A stretch of DNA of 64,000 nt from Cyathus striatus (GCA_025738555.1 JAOVFP010000008.1:1984001-2048000); one strand, 5' to 3'. Positions 22,346-35,372 are shown, counted from the stretch's first letter. Notes: generated by a model not told the origin, from the letters alone. Numbers and translations: made by a program.

Positions 22346-24794
22346 CCAATTCAGAAAGGTGTTCAGATACAAAGTTTTACATTGACACAAAACAACATCA
22401 CACACATATTGCAACACATTGTTTGCATACACTTATGAGCATTCTCAAGGTAAATATTTGTAATGTTGAGGACATGTCAACTGAAAATAAAGATATATCT
22501 ATTCCTGATACAATGACAGATGGGGTTGGTTATGCAGCTACATATTGGATTTTCCATCTACAAGAAGGATTAATAAATGAAAATCTGAATGAGCTGGTAA
22601 CTACTTTTATATTGAAGTACTTATTGCAGTGGCTTGAAGTGATATCACTATATATTCAACTACAAAGAGCACTGGAAGGCATAAGACTCTTAAGAAATCT
22701 GCCAGTAAGTACAACTTTTTATTAATACTAATGCTTGCTAATTATTTAATTCAGTTTAATTTCATACCTCAATGTGTGGAGTTATTAAATGATACTGAGA
22801 ACTTTATTCTACATAACTATGAGATAATTAAGAACCATGCATTGCAAATTTACCAGTCTGCACTTTTATTTACTCCACAAGAAACTTTGTTGTATAAGAC
22901 ATATCAAGTTCAATTAAAACCAGTAAAAGTGATTCAAGGATATAACAAGTACTGGGATCCTTGTGTACAGATTCTTGAAGGCCATTCAGACTGGGTCAGC
23001 TCAATTGCCATCTCACAGAATGGGGCAACTATTGTTTCTGGCTCAGGTGATGGCACAGTCAGAGTGTGGAATTTACATGGTGGAAAACTTCTCAATGAGC
23101 TAAAAGGCCATTCAGGCCAGGTCAGCTCAGTTGCCATCTCACAGGGTGGGGCAACTATTGTTTCTGGCTCAGGTGACAGCACAGTCAGAGTGTGGAATTC
23201 ACATAGTGGAAAACTTCTTAATGAACTAAAAGGCCATTCAGGCCAGGTCAGCTCAGTTGCCATCTCACAGGATGGGGCAACTGTTGTTTCTGGCTCAGGT
23301 GACAAGACAGTCAGAGTGTGGAATTCACATAGTGGAAAACTTCTCAATGAGCTAAAAGGCCACTCACAATGGGTCAACTCAGTTGCCATCTCACTGGATA
23401 GGGGAACTATTGTTTCTGGCTCAGATGACAAGACAGTCAGAGTGTGGAATTCACATAGTGGAAAACTTCTCAATGAGTTAGAAGGCCATTCAGACTGGGT
23501 CAACTCAGTTTCTATCTCACAGAATGGAGCAATTATTGTATCTAGCTCAAGTGACAAGACAGTCAAAGTGTGGAATTCACATAGTGGAAAACTTCTCAAA
23601 GAGCTAAAAGGGTATTCAGGCCAGGTTAGCTCAGTTGCCATCTCACAGGATGGGGCAACTGTTGTTTCTGGCTCAGATGACAACATAGTCAGAGTGTGGA
23701 ATTCACATAGTGGAGAACTTCTAAATCAGTTGAAAGGCCATTCAGACTGGGTCTACTTAGTTGCCATCTCACAGGATGGGGCAACTATTGTTTCTGGCTC
23801 ACATGACAAAACAATCAGAGTGTGGAATTCACATAGTGGAAAACTTCTCAATGAGTTAAAAGGCTATTCAACACATGACAAGACAGTCAGAATGTGGAAT
23901 TCACATAGTGGAGACCTTCTCCATGAGTTAATCAGCCATTCAGACTGGGTCAGCTCAGTTGCTATCTCACAGAATGAGGCAACTATTGTTTCTGGCTCAC
24001 ATGACAAGACAGTCAGAGTGTGGAATTCACATAGTGGAGAACTTCTCAATGAGCTAAAAGGCCATTCAGACTGGGTCAGCTCAGTTGCCCTCTCACAGAA
24101 TGGGGCAACTATTGTTTCTGGCTCACATGACAAGACAGTCAGAGTGTGGAATTCATATAGTGGAAAACTTCTCAATGAGCTAAAAGGCCATTCAGGCCAG
24201 GTTAGCTCAGTTGCCATCTCACAGGATGGGGCAACTGTTGTTTCTGGCTCACATGATGAGACAGTCAGAGTGTGGAGTTCACATAGTGGAGAACTTTTCT
24301 ATGAGTTAAATGGCCATTCAGACTGGGTCAGCTCAGTTGCTATCTTACAGAATGGGTCAGCTATTGTTTCTGGCTCACATGACAAGACAGTCAGAGTGTG
24401 GAGTGTTCAAAATGGCAATTGTATACATGCTTGGAATCTAAATGATCATATAGAACTGGTCTGGTTTAATATCAATCAAAACTGCATTGTTGTCAATAAC
24501 AATAAGGTTTTTTCTATCTCAACATTCACTGAGTTTGATCCCTTTTATAATTTATCTGATACTCATTTGAATCTGATTGTTGACAATTGGGTGGTAAAAA
24601 CAGGAACAAGATTGTTTTGGCTTCCTCCTTCTTTCAGACCTACATATCTATATGCAGTAGTATTAAGTGATATTATGGTTGCAATTGGGACAAAGTCAGG
24701 AAGAGTAATAATAGTTTCTTGTGAATTTATTACAGTTACCAAGAAGAATAAATTCAAAAAATTTGTGGAGAAATTTTTAAAGTTGAAGAAATAG
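22346..24794 (+). pseudogene. 3' part of the NACHT-WD40 gene with 12 near-identical WD40 repeats
   Basis: This segment begins with the target-site copy CCAATTCA and resumes the NACHT protein with SERCSDTKFYID, a typical post-NACHT stretch. After a 50-base intron (22705-22754) come a helical linker and 12 WD40 units of 42 residues (126 bases), about 22975-24420. Units read like GHSDWVSSVAISQ..ATIVSGS, then HDKTVRVWNSHSGKLLNELK. They are nearly identical at DNA level, which is typical of fungal NLR repeat domains that reshuffle by recombination. Unit 8 (about 23861-23932) is short: GYST joins directly to HDKTVRMW, an in-frame loss of about 18 residues, so that blade is probably defective. A non-repeat C-terminal tail of about 120 residues ends at TAG 24792-24794. 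Confidence 0.9.
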
Positions 24795-25330
24795 ATATAT
24801 AGTAATGGGCAAGGGGTGTAGTGTACTCTGGGGATCTAGGATGAAGTACAAGAGGGGTAGGGATAAGGGTCAACATTTTTCAAAGTTGAAAATATCCCTA
24901 CCCCTGGTAAGAGTCCAAGGGTATTATGGATATAAATAGTGAAGATGCTAGTCATCCTCTAAATTTTTATTGAAAGTGAACTGTACAACTTGAATTCTAT
25001 ATATTTGAAGAATGTAAGTAAGTACTGAAAGCATTTATAGGATGTAAGCAGTAACTAGTGGATATATATTAACATATATTACTTATTAAGTACCCATGTA
25101 ATGTTGTAAAAATTAAGTAGTTACTTGTGAGCTATAGAATGAATCTCACACTTCTACCCCTTTTGAATGAGAAAGAAATAAGGCTCTACAGGACAACAAG
25201 GGAGGTGAAACCAAAAGCAATGTAAGAACTGGATAATAACTGAGATATAATCCATACCACCACATTAATTTTAGGGGTATACTGTGAATAATGAAAGTCC
25301 ATTCTGTACTGATAATTATAAATTATATTT
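24795..25330. other. No gene; 3' flank of the NACHT-WD40 gene
   Basis: AT-rich sequence with no supported frame. A short inverted pair, AGGGGTAGGGATAAGG (24852) and ATATCCCTACCCCTGG (24890), could form a hairpin. Confidence 0.5.
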
Positions 25331-26413
25331 AAAGGGCAAAGAGGGTTACTAGGGAGTAATAGCTACGAAACTATGTAAAAGTCGTCGCTTACTCTTGCTA
25401 ACAATCAAGCAGGGGCGAGTCCGGGGGAATATCTTCAGAATACACAAGGTAATTCCGGGCAAGGGAGAGATGAACACACTATAATATTCACTTGTAATCT
25501 ATAACGCTTGTAATCACTAATAATAAACTAAGCTTCTTTGAGGTCCTGGGAGGGCTTAGATCACACTGGGTTTTTACACTCGGAAATTGAATAGATTGGC
25601 ACGAATACGCTAAATAGCACTGATAGCGGAAGGAATCGATACAGGATTGCTTGGTTCTACATGAGCAGGTTTGCGAGTCTTATATACTACTGGAAAAGCG
25701 GAGTTCTTAGGTACTGTAAAGGTACTGTACAGGTATAGCAAATGTCTAGATAAGGTAATTAACTATGATGCTGGGTGGAGGGACGCACACAAAGGTCTGG
25801 ATAGGAGAGCGTTGGACTTAGCTCTGCAAAAGGGGCAGGCGCGCGTGATAAATAGAGACGCGCTTATTGGCTGATGCGCGTGTTTAGACGCCCCATCACG
25901 TCGCGGGCCTAAAGATAGAACCATCAGCAACTACGGCTTCGGGTATATGGTCTGTTCGCTTCGATTGGTAGATCAGGGTGAGATCCCATTCGCAAGATGC
26001 CGAGGACCGATCTGGGTTGAGTCCAGAGTAGCGGCAATGGCTGTTGGCGCTTGATGGGCGCCTTGACGCGGTCGGCTTCTTTGGGTAAGTTGCGCTGCCA
26101 GAACCATCCCGTGACCTGGACGCGTCGCGTTACCGTGCGCTTATGGTGGATCAAGTGCCGCTGGGGTTCTATATACACGCTTTCCTGCTAATCCCTTATT
26201 ATAATCACTATTGCTTTTAGATCTGTTCACTATGTCCTTGGTGGTGGTGACTATAAATAGCACGATCGTTGGCAGTTCGGACCTCACTCCAACGCTTAGG
26301 TAATCCAATTGTGATCGCAAGTGAGTGATTTATATTATGTAGATATTGCAAAAAATACGCTTATATACGTTGTACGTCCGTCAGGCGTATCATATATCAA
26401 TAATCATTTAGTG
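25331..26413. other. GC-rich island without a recognised gene
   Basis: Base composition rises sharply against AT-rich flanks, with many CG steps (ACGTCGCGGGCC, GACGCGGTCGG, GACGCGTCGCG). The only frames are short (84 codons on the minus strand at 25924-26178) and unlike known proteins. A solo LTR or other old retroelement piece is possible, but no end pair or target duplication was found. Confidence 0.35.
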
Positions 26414-27150
26414 TGTATCTCACACCCAAGACTTTTGGGGTACAAGTAAGGGTCTGTACCCTTTGGACCCTTCTGTCTAGACTTGTATTTCTATGTAAGG
26501 TCATGAGCATAAAGGTAGGAAGTGCAGGACAGAAGGACTATTGGCATCAGCTTGTGTGCTGTGCCCCTTGTCATTCTCATGGTCCAAGTATTTTGATGTG
26601 CAGAAGGGAGAGACAGAAGTGCAGAATAGGAGAGGGACAGAAGTGTGGAGTGCAGAGTGCAGAGTGCAGAGTCATTACTGTGGAAGTAACAATTCAAGCT
26701 GGAGGCAAGTAGAACTCAAGGACAAGTAAGAGTGACTGTAACTTAGTTGATATTCAAACTGAGTAGTAGTAGTACAAGAAGTGCTACTTAAATACTATAT
26801 GACTTTACCAATGACCAGTGAAAAATGGGATAATAGTATACTAGTTGATAAAGATAATAAGATGGTGGCAGAAGGTGGAGTAGTGGTTTGAATATAATAT
26901 GTACCAAGGATGAACTAAGGATTGAGATGAATGCTGAGACAAGTATACCCATGGTATGATGGAGAAAGCATAATGGAGAATGGATAGTGAACCGGGTGAG
27001 TTAAGGTGACATAAGCTTGGTGACCTTCAGTCAGAAGAGTGGAAGGGGAAAGTAGAAGAATGAGATCTATACAAGTTAAGAAGTGTGGAAAGTGCAGAGA
27101 TGAAGTGCAGGGAAAAGGTCAGAAAGGTATGGCTATTACACCTTCACAAA
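26414..27150 (-). mobile_element. Degraded LTR related to the gypsy LTR, inverted
   Basis: The segment starts TGTATCTCACACCC, comparable with TGTCACATCCCG, the inverted end of the 45109-45718 LTR. It shares TTGTGTGCTGTGCCCCTTG (26548-26566; gypsy LTR inverted: TTGTGTGTTGYGCCCCTTGG) and a TAGTTGATATTCAAACTGA-like word near 26746 with it in the same order. No coding region adjoins, so it is a solo or fragmentary LTR. The 3' boundary is approximate. Confidence 0.5.
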
Positions 27151-28998
27151 TACCCCTAATCTCACTGAGAGTAGGGGTAATTGGAGGGTACTGAATAATT
27201 TTGACCAAGTGTTTAAACCTTTTAAGTGCAACAGTCCAAACCTCTGTTTGCAGCCTAAGCCATTGGGCAAGCAAAATTCAAGCTGGAATAGTTTAAGAGT
27301 TGGGTTAAGGTTTACAGTAGCACATAAGTAGACTTGCTTACATCACCACTCTTTAGTCTTTCTTACCATCATCCCTACACCTGTGTAGCTAGTTTCTGTC
27401 TATAGAACTGGTCTGATGCACTTGGGACTGAGGAAGGCTCACCCTGTAGAGGACTACACCTCTACAAATAGATTGGAATGCTTTCAGCTGCAATTACTAT
27501 ACTCATTACATGCTTCAGAATGTATATGTTGGTATAAACACTCTTTTAAGTATCACTACTAATTTTATTCTATTTCTAATGATTTTTCATGATTTCTCAA
27601 TTTCCTTGTACCTGTGTTCATGAGTCTTTGTGATGCTACCATTCAAGATAATTGATACATTAGGTGTTTGACAGGAAGTGACTTTATTTGTACCTAGCAC
27701 CTGGGGGTTGAAGCCCAGTCAAAAGTCAGTCTAGCAATGTTGAGCCACATTGAACAAGATATGGGCCTCAGTTAATAGTAATAACTTAAAAACTAATTTC
27801 AACTTACTTCCCAGTAGCAATAAGGCTAAGGTACTACTTATTCAGTACAGTCTGCTCCCATGCAAGTACTCCATAGAGTAGGAAAACTACCTGTGATGTG
27901 AAACTTGATATATCTCACATCTTGAGACATTCTAAAATTGGATTGCATAATCTGTCTATATGCATTCCACTCATCTCAACCTATCCTCACCTCCCCACTC
28001 ACTCTGTTCCTCAAAATACACAACATCTTGCACAATTTTAACATCTTATCCATCCATGATGATTGTTTCAACATGTCAATACCTCTCTGCCACCTCTTGC
28101 AAAGCCAGACCATGAAGTTTGACAGTATCTTGACAGTATCTCTCAAAACCAAGTTCCCCAATTTATTTTCAATTCCCCCCCTGAATCTCAGCAATTTTTT
28201 CTATTTAATTTCCATTCCTTACTCTGAGATTGTTGTCCACCAGTGTACATTATAGCTTACTCATTTTAGGTTTAATTATATTGTATTCTGCATACTTACA
28301 AGCTGATGTATATTTCTACAGCTTCATAACTCAATTTTCATTCCCAATGAACTGGAATTCTATATATTTTACTCTGTATTGACACTCTTACTGTTTTAAT
28401 TTTCAATTTTATGATAACACCACCTCTCATTCACCTGGGAACTTTACATGCAGGTCCTGAAAGTGATGTCAGTTCCCATGCATATGGAGAATAGCCCATT
28501 GCCTTGTTTGATATGTCACACATCCAAAAATGCTTCAATTTCTTTCAAACTTTGGTTATTTGCAATATATAATACATTCTACTGGATTAAAACTTTAAAT
28601 GCTGTTTAAATGATAGCATGTTGTGATATACTTGTTTTAACTCATTAACTACATGTGTGTCATATACCTTACTAATTTGTTCATAAAGGTCTCCATAGTT
28701 GGATTGCCATTAATATATTATGGGAATTTGGACTTCCAAAGATAATATACCTTATTAAAAATATAAAATAGAAAAGACATTCCAACATAAAGATATGGTG
28801 CCATAAAAATAAACCTTCCTCATTTTCAACATTGTGAGGTTCAGAAATGTCATTATATTTTCTCTATAGATGAATATAATGCAATGGTACTTTATTAACA
28901 TATGTAGAAGCATTTCTGTAGCCAAATTATATGCAGAAATGCTGTCATTGTCTCAGTTATACAGTAATATTCTGTAGTAGAGAAAGAAGCACACAAGC
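27151..28998. other. AT-rich region, no supported gene
   Basis: No convincing coding frame on either strand. GAAAGTGATGTCAGTTCCCATGC at about 28460-28482 is matched in inverted orientation at about 33560-33582, so part of an older, larger inverted-repeat element may surround the 29005-33212 element. Confidence 0.4.
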
Positions 28999-30239
28999 CA
29001 ATTCTATGGAAAGCCGGACAACCACGCTCAACTTGATCAAAGTTTTGGAATTCTGCTTTGGCCTTTCAGCAAGACCCTTAGATCTTCGCTTCAGATTTCG
29101 GTTTAGCATCTACTACTTTGGTTTAGCGCTTAGTTCTTCGGTCTAATACAACATGTAATTTATTTAGCACTGGAAATGATATATTTGGTCTTTGATCCTA
29201 TGTATAGAGTATACAGGTTAAGTATAATGAAACTTCAAAAACTTATGCAGTGATGATCATATCTATGGCACAAGTTCTCTAGCCTGTGTACAGTTAATAA
29301 ATTAAGCAATAAGTGATGTTTGAACAAGCCACCATTTATGTGCAAATTATTGAGTTCACAAGGTGTATAATTATCCATGATGCAATGTAAGCACCAAATC
29401 CTAATCAGTGAGTCGCAGAGAATACCATTGGAGTGATATTAGGTGGAGAAAGAGGTTGGAAAGAGGGTAAATACATGGGGCTTATGTATCTTACTACACT
29501 GCTGGTTTATTAAGTTTAAGTCAATATTTTGCACCAAGAACTTGTGAAATGCAGCAGCAGGCAGAATGTTATAGGTCAAGTGCCAATAAGGATGTAGCTA
29601 AACTGCAGTGCTTTCATTGCTAATATGTCCATGGTTTGCTTAGTACTTATTATTAAATCACTGGGCTTGGTGTGATTTAGTTGTTAAGTTGTTAAAGTTG
29701 TGTAGCTTGTTTAATATTTTACTTACATTTGGTCTGTGACAGCCTTTTTACAAAATATATTTGGGGGTACAAATAGTGGGTGCTGCATATGGTTGAAGCA
29801 GACATTGAAGTGAAATTTCAGTGCACACTTCAGAAAGATAATAAACTGGACTCACTGGGGGATTAGTGACATATAAATAGACTAAGGTATTAATAGCCCT
29901 GCAATATTTATAAAATACTGTATATGAGAAGCATTCATGCATAAGCTACTGCTATCAGGTCACATTGTAGTCCAACATTATGTGTTTATGAAAACATTTA
30001 CCATAGATAGCAATGTAATTAATCACTCAACTTCTAAGCCTATAATATATTTGACTATGAGCCTGTTGCATGCAAATATGACACTCTGTTGATCAAAAAA
30101 TGACCATACCCATACACAAGAATGTTTTTCTATGCTCCCTCAGGGCCCAGGAGCAGGTGGAAATAATACACCTAGCGTAGTTCTACCCACTATAAAACAT
30201 TTATTTCAATATTCTAAAGTGCTACTTACAAACAGTATA

Positions 30240-31225
30240 ATATCTATGGGTTGTATTTAGTAGCTAAGGTAGAGGTCCCGGACCGTTAGCTAGCGTGGGA
30301 ATTATTCGCGCTAATAAGGGACATGTCTAGCCTAAGTAGGAAAGCACCTAAAAATAGAAACACCGAGGTTAGAGTTTATTCTCGATATCGGTGGGAAATA
30401 GTTACCAGTAAGGCCGGAGATCGAGCTAAGCACGCGTCTATTCTAATAATAGGTTATCAAAGTCATATGTTATCGCGTCATAGGAAAAGCACGGGGATTT
30501 AGACTCACGGCAAATGCCGCTATCTAACTACGCTGGACCAGCGCTGTGCATCAGCATGCCATAGGCGCCTGGATAGGCCTGAGACCCGGCATTCCCGGCC
30601 GGCTTATTCAGCGTTTCCCATTTCCACGCGTCAAAGCGCGCGGCATCACGCCTTCGTATGGAGCGTCTCACCTGCAGGACGATTTATTGTTCTTCGTTAT
30701 CTTCCCATATGGACGCATTCTCGGCGCTCGTATGTTTGTACATGCGTGGATTACTCTGGTCCATCCCAGACGTCTGTAGCCAGTCCCAAAAGTCTATCTT
30801 ACTGCTTAGCTAATGTGTAAATTACTGTATTTGTCCTAACTATATAGTTCCTCTAGCCGTAGTCCTGTATGATATTTAATAGGTAGAGTAAAGTAGAGGA
30901 AGGCAGTCTCCTGTGCCCCGAGAAATACCATCTAGCATCGTGCTTAAGTATTTGTGTGAGCTTTGAGATTCTAAGTGTAATGCGAAGTGTGAAGTCATAA
31001 GCCCGTGTTAAGTCCGAGATTAAGGAATGCGCATCAAAACGCGCATCAAAGCGTTCGCTAAGCACGCATTCCATCTTGCGCGTCGGTCTTCGACACCATT
31101 TACTATACCTTACTTCGCCCGGAAGCGTCCTGCATCCGAGTCTTACCCACCGAGCACTTTCTTAGTGAGCGTACGTGGTGTGAGTGAAATTATACATATT
31201 TTAATTTATACTATGTTGCGCTAAA
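30240..31225. other. GC-rich island inside the long-TIR element
   Basis: The sequence is CG-rich (GAGACCCGGCATTCCCGGCC, CGCGTCAAAGCGCGCGGCA) in an otherwise AT-rich element, suggesting a separate insertion or a captured segment. Open frames are short (77 codons at 30546-30779) and unrecognised. Confidence 0.35.
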
Positions 31226-31868
31226 CTAGGTACTTTAGAAACTTCAACAATATTGACTAAACTTCTATTATAGATAATTTACACTTTATAAAGGTCATAA
31301 AATCGAGTTATACACCATTCTTTAGTAATCATGAAGTCATGTTTTTTACACTAATAATGCTAATGAAGAGCTTAACAACATTCTGACATTCTAGCCACTT
31401 CTCTGGATTGATTGCTTTAATGAAGGTAGAATGTGTTCAAAATTTGACATATGTAAGTCTCTATTATAAGTTTCTATGTACACCATAGAAGTGTATTAAC
31501 TTACTTTTATAACCTCCATACATTTATCTAACTGCCTAGCAAGGATTATTGAATATTTTCCAGATTGTTTCTGGACAGGAAGTAAAGTTGTGTAAAAGAG
31601 ACTTCCTAGGTGTATATTTTCTACCATAGATTACATATCAATATTTAAAATAAGAATTAGTTTAAACAATATCAAGATCTCAAATGCTACGGTACATGGC
31701 AATCAAACTACAGCATGGTGATTTTTGTATAATGCTCTGTTTATAACACTCCATTTGATCAAAAAATCACCATAGCATTGGACAGTTCATGATTTTTCAG
31801 CAAATTCTTATGTTTTTGATATTATAATACATTCTATGATATGCTTACACTATTATGATGAAAACACG

Positions 31869-32085
31869 TGCCCAAAAAGTCTCTTTTCTCGTTATTTCAC
31901 ATGTAAAGTTTAGTTTCCCACGCTTATTGACCATGCGGAGACACTTCAATAATACTTGCTGAGCAATAAAATATGTTACTTATGATACAGGCCTAGCAAA
32001 TATTGTTGAAGTCTCCGCGCATTGAGAAAGTGTGGGAAAAAAATTCGTATGCGAAACAACATGAAAAACAGAGACTTGGAGGGCA
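31869..32085. repeat. 217-base fold-back (MITE-like) element
   Basis: Arms begin TGCCC and end GGGCA; they pair through AAGTCTCT and further in TTTCCCACGCTTATTGACC (31914) with the inverse of ATTGAGAAAGTGTGGGAAA (32022), then GCGGAGACACTTCAATAATA with TATTGTTGAAGTCTCCGC. The loop is about 45 bases. No clear target duplication. Confidence 0.65.
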
Positions 32086-33218
32086 ATTTAAAGGGTCAAA
32101 TATCATTATAAATTAGCCAAAATGTTATTAATAACAATAACATAATCTTAAATCAACCTGAAGGCTACATTATTTTGTGATATGTTTTGTTCAATAGTAT
32201 TTCCCACACTTAATTGAAAAGCCTTACATCGTTACCTTTTCAATTGGTTAGCTGCCCAAGCTTCAAGTTCAAGGAATTCACAATACCTCAAGCACCTGAT
32301 GCAGCTCTTGTATGAATTAATAGTCTCTAAACTTTATCTTTCTGTCTGCTATAACTAGTAAGCTTATGCATAGCTATCATACATAATCCAAAACTCAATA
32401 TTTCGGAGCATATTGTTAAACCAAACATATACTTAACAGAAGCACATTCCCCAACGTTTTAGAGTAACACACATAATATGAGTGAGCAAAGATAATATCT
32501 AGAATCAAGTCACAAGCATCGTTTCCATACAGGAAATGATGCTCGTGACTTTTATATCATGTGATAATTCTCACACCACTCGGCATCTGGCATTAAAATA
32601 AGTAATGTTAAATCTAAGTATGATTTACATGGCTTTGAATGACAGAAGCATCAACATTAAATGTCAACACTTAGAGTTCTGCACCTAACATTGAAAATAT
32701 ATGGAACACACTTAAGTGAAAAATGAGTTGCCAAAATCTCGTTAGAATTATATTCATATTATGAGTTAACTTTATCAGATTTATCTAATCCCAGAACACC
32801 CATGTGGAAGGTATCAGTGTTAATATTTAAGCTGACACTCTGCTACCAGCTCCTTGACCATAGTTCTTATGCACTAATGGTTACACTGATTGCTTAATTT
32901 TGAATTACTCCAGAATCTATGTACAATACATATTATTATTTATCTAATTATTGAAACATGAGATTGTCAGTATGAACCAGATGATAAATTATATACTCTA
33001 GAATCTATACACAGGATCAAAGACCAAATATATCATTTTCAGCACTCAATTAATTACATTACATGGTGTATTAGGCTGAAGAACTAAGCGCTTAACCGAA
33101 GTGGTAGATGCTAAACCGAAATCTGAAGCGAAGATCTAAGGGTCTTGCCGAAAGGCCAAAGCAGAATTCCAAAACTTTGATCAAGTTGAGCGTGGTTGTC
33201 CGGCTTTCCATACAATTC

Positions 33219-35372
33219 AGTGTGATGAATATTAAGCCTCATATTTCTCATAGTGGGAAGGGAGCATATTCGTATGACTTTGGGTGTGGATTACATGGCA
33301 TGTATACTATAGTGTGGAGAAGAACTGCAGCATTCTGAAACCAAGAAGGAAATACATAATTTAATTGATTTGTCACAGAATGAGAGTGCTTATTTATAAG
33401 AAAATAGCTTATAACACACTATTAAATAATTGTATCATAATGAAAATTTATACTTCTATGAGCCAGCCTATTTAGAGCATATTAACAAATTTATAAAACA
33501 TTCCAAGTAATAGGTGATATACTAGACTCAATATGATACAACATATTATTTTCCAAAAGCATGGGAACTGCCATCACTTTTGGGGCCTGCATGCATTTTG
33601 AAGTCCAACCTCACTTGTTATGTCACAAACTCTCAACAGATGAATGAGAGAAGCCCATTGGACAAAATAAAATGAATATATTATGAGTGGAAATTCTAAT
33701 TTCAAAGCTTGAGTATGTAGTGTATTATTATATGTTGTAGTTTTTGAGCATGAATACAAGGTATAATTATGTCATCACACCCATTGCTTTTATAAAACCA
33801 ATATACAATATTTCATTTATTTAATCAATTTATCAGAGCTTAGTTCGAAATATTCAACATTGTTGATACATATCAATACATATATGATATAGTATGGGCA
33901 CTAAGTTGAAATTAGAGTTTAATTCATAGTTTTTGACTCAAGCCTCTGATTATTCATTTCTCTACCTTGATGATGGAATTAAAAACATATATTAACAACA
34001 GAAGGCCTATGTCACAATAGTCTGTTTTAATTCTTATGTCTTACATTCATACTCAAATTAAATGTCCCATGTTCTGATTTAGTTGTTAACTGAAATTCTG
34101 CCTGAAGAACCAGGTCCTAAGTGAGTATCTAAGCATGCTGTTGTAGAGCTGAAGGGTGGAGCTCAAAAACTTTGATGTAGTCAAGTGTGGTTGTCTGGCT
34201 TTCCATATTGATGTCAGTCTTAACAGTAATAAGTAGTTGTAGCCAATAAGAAAGAGAGTACATAGGAAACTGAAGTACCCATGTAGCAATGGCTGGAACA
34301 GCCAAACAGGACAATAGAAACATCAAAGTACATTTATGTAATTTAAACTGAACACAATATACAACAGATGTACATATACTACAATTCATCACCTAGTACT
34401 TACTGACAGTGAATACTCTTCTGTTTTGCAAAGCTAATAACAGGCTCTTCAAGTTCCTCAAACTGCCTTTGTTCTCACATTTGGTTGCTGCACCATACAC
34501 TGTGACTGCAATAATTCTAGATTGGATTGTTTCTTTTGGTGACTTTTTGCCAAGACTATGGCTTGTTCACATATGTTTGAGAAGGTCAAACATCCATTGC
34601 TACATGAGATAGCAAAGGATATGTCAAATAATATAATTAGATTGCAGTTATCAGCAAGTTTTCTATTGCTCTCCTCTTCAATTTCTTGATTGTCTGCTCA
34701 GGCTGTCAAAAAATTCTTGTTTGTTGCACAAGCATTTAATACTGGTTCAATCAAGGTTCAATATAAAAGCAACAGAAAAGGGTCCTGCTAAAAACATTGA
34801 GTCCACAAGAAAAAAGCATACTTGTGCTAGTTATACCTAAGACAGCAAAGTAAAGAAATATATTGCAGCTGTAGTAGGAGAGGTGAAGCAGCAAGCAAAG
34901 TGAGTGCCATTGGTGTAACTCATGACAACAAGTAAGATCATGTATCATGTGATGTTATGACAAATTCTGATGGACCATCTGGAGTCCATGCTCTCAGCTT
35001 GCTCATAGATCATTACAGCAGACTCAAAGCAATCTGAAGCCAAAGCAGACTGGGCTGAGCTCAGATCACTTCAGCTCAGTCTGTGTGGCAACACTAGAAT
35101 TCACTTCAAATATACTATCTATGGTAATCCAGGATAGAGTTGAGGAACAAACCAGCATGTAACTTACCAACATGTAAATAACATAGTTTGTTACATCCCC
35201 CAAAAAGTAGCAAGTAAAAAATGTATCAAACATCGGTCACATGATTAACAAAAATCAAAAAACTATGGTCTCTGATGGACAAAGATTCAATGACCAGCTG
35301 ATACAAAATTGTTACCCATTAAGCCTGGATACTTTATAGCATTCAACACACCCTGACATATACAATCCAACA
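33219..35372. other. AT-rich region; partial TIR copy at 34150-34215, no gene
   Basis: No supported gene. At about 34165-34210 AAAACTTTGATGTAGTCAAG and GTGTGGTTGTCTGGCTTTCC form a degraded copy of the right end of the 29005-33212 element, in the same orientation. The rest holds only short unrecognised frames. Confidence 0.45.

Larger units (their letters stand above)
2358..24794 (+). pseudogene. NACHT-WD40 NLR-like STAND NTPase, split by an 18.4 kb transposon
   Basis: Exon 1 is 2358-2537, an intron lies at 2538-2589, exon 2 runs 2590-3900 and resumes at 22354-22704, an intron lies at 22705-22754, and exon 3 is 22755-24794. The pieces stay in frame, giving about 1290 residues. The N-terminus has an Asn/Gly-rich GNTGNVNINDTI motif, followed by Walker A GLAGTGKST (near residue 159) and Walker B VIVLDALDEC (near residue 258), a helical region, then WD40 repeats. 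Fungal proteins of this design are nucleotide-switched receptors used in allorecognition and innate-type immunity. Two breaks are visible: an in-frame TAA at 3325-3327 (near residue 306) and transposon A between TCA (3898-3900) and GAA (22354). The frame TTACCAATTCA|GAAAGGTG is restored if the insertion and one target copy are ignored, which is strong proof of a single gene. Start 2358 is preferred to the in-frame 2289 because leader-like sequence precedes it. Confidence 0.88.
29005..33212. mobile_element. 4.2 kb long-TIR noncoding DNA element
   Basis: The two ends are near-identical inverted repeats for at least 210 bases: both begin TATGGAAAGCCGGACAACCA and continue through AACTTGATCAAAGTTTTGG and TATTTGGTCTTTGATCC. 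The direct repeat CAATTC flanks the element (28999-29004 and 33213-33218), consistent with a 6-base target duplication. No transposase frame is seen, so it is non-autonomous. Superfamily unknown; 6-base duplications with long TIRs do not fit hAT, Tc1/mariner or KDZ. Confidence 0.75.

Noticed and set aside
22934..23686. 250-codon minus-strand frame over the WD40 region
   Set aside because: It is the antisense shadow of near-identical 126-base WD40 units.
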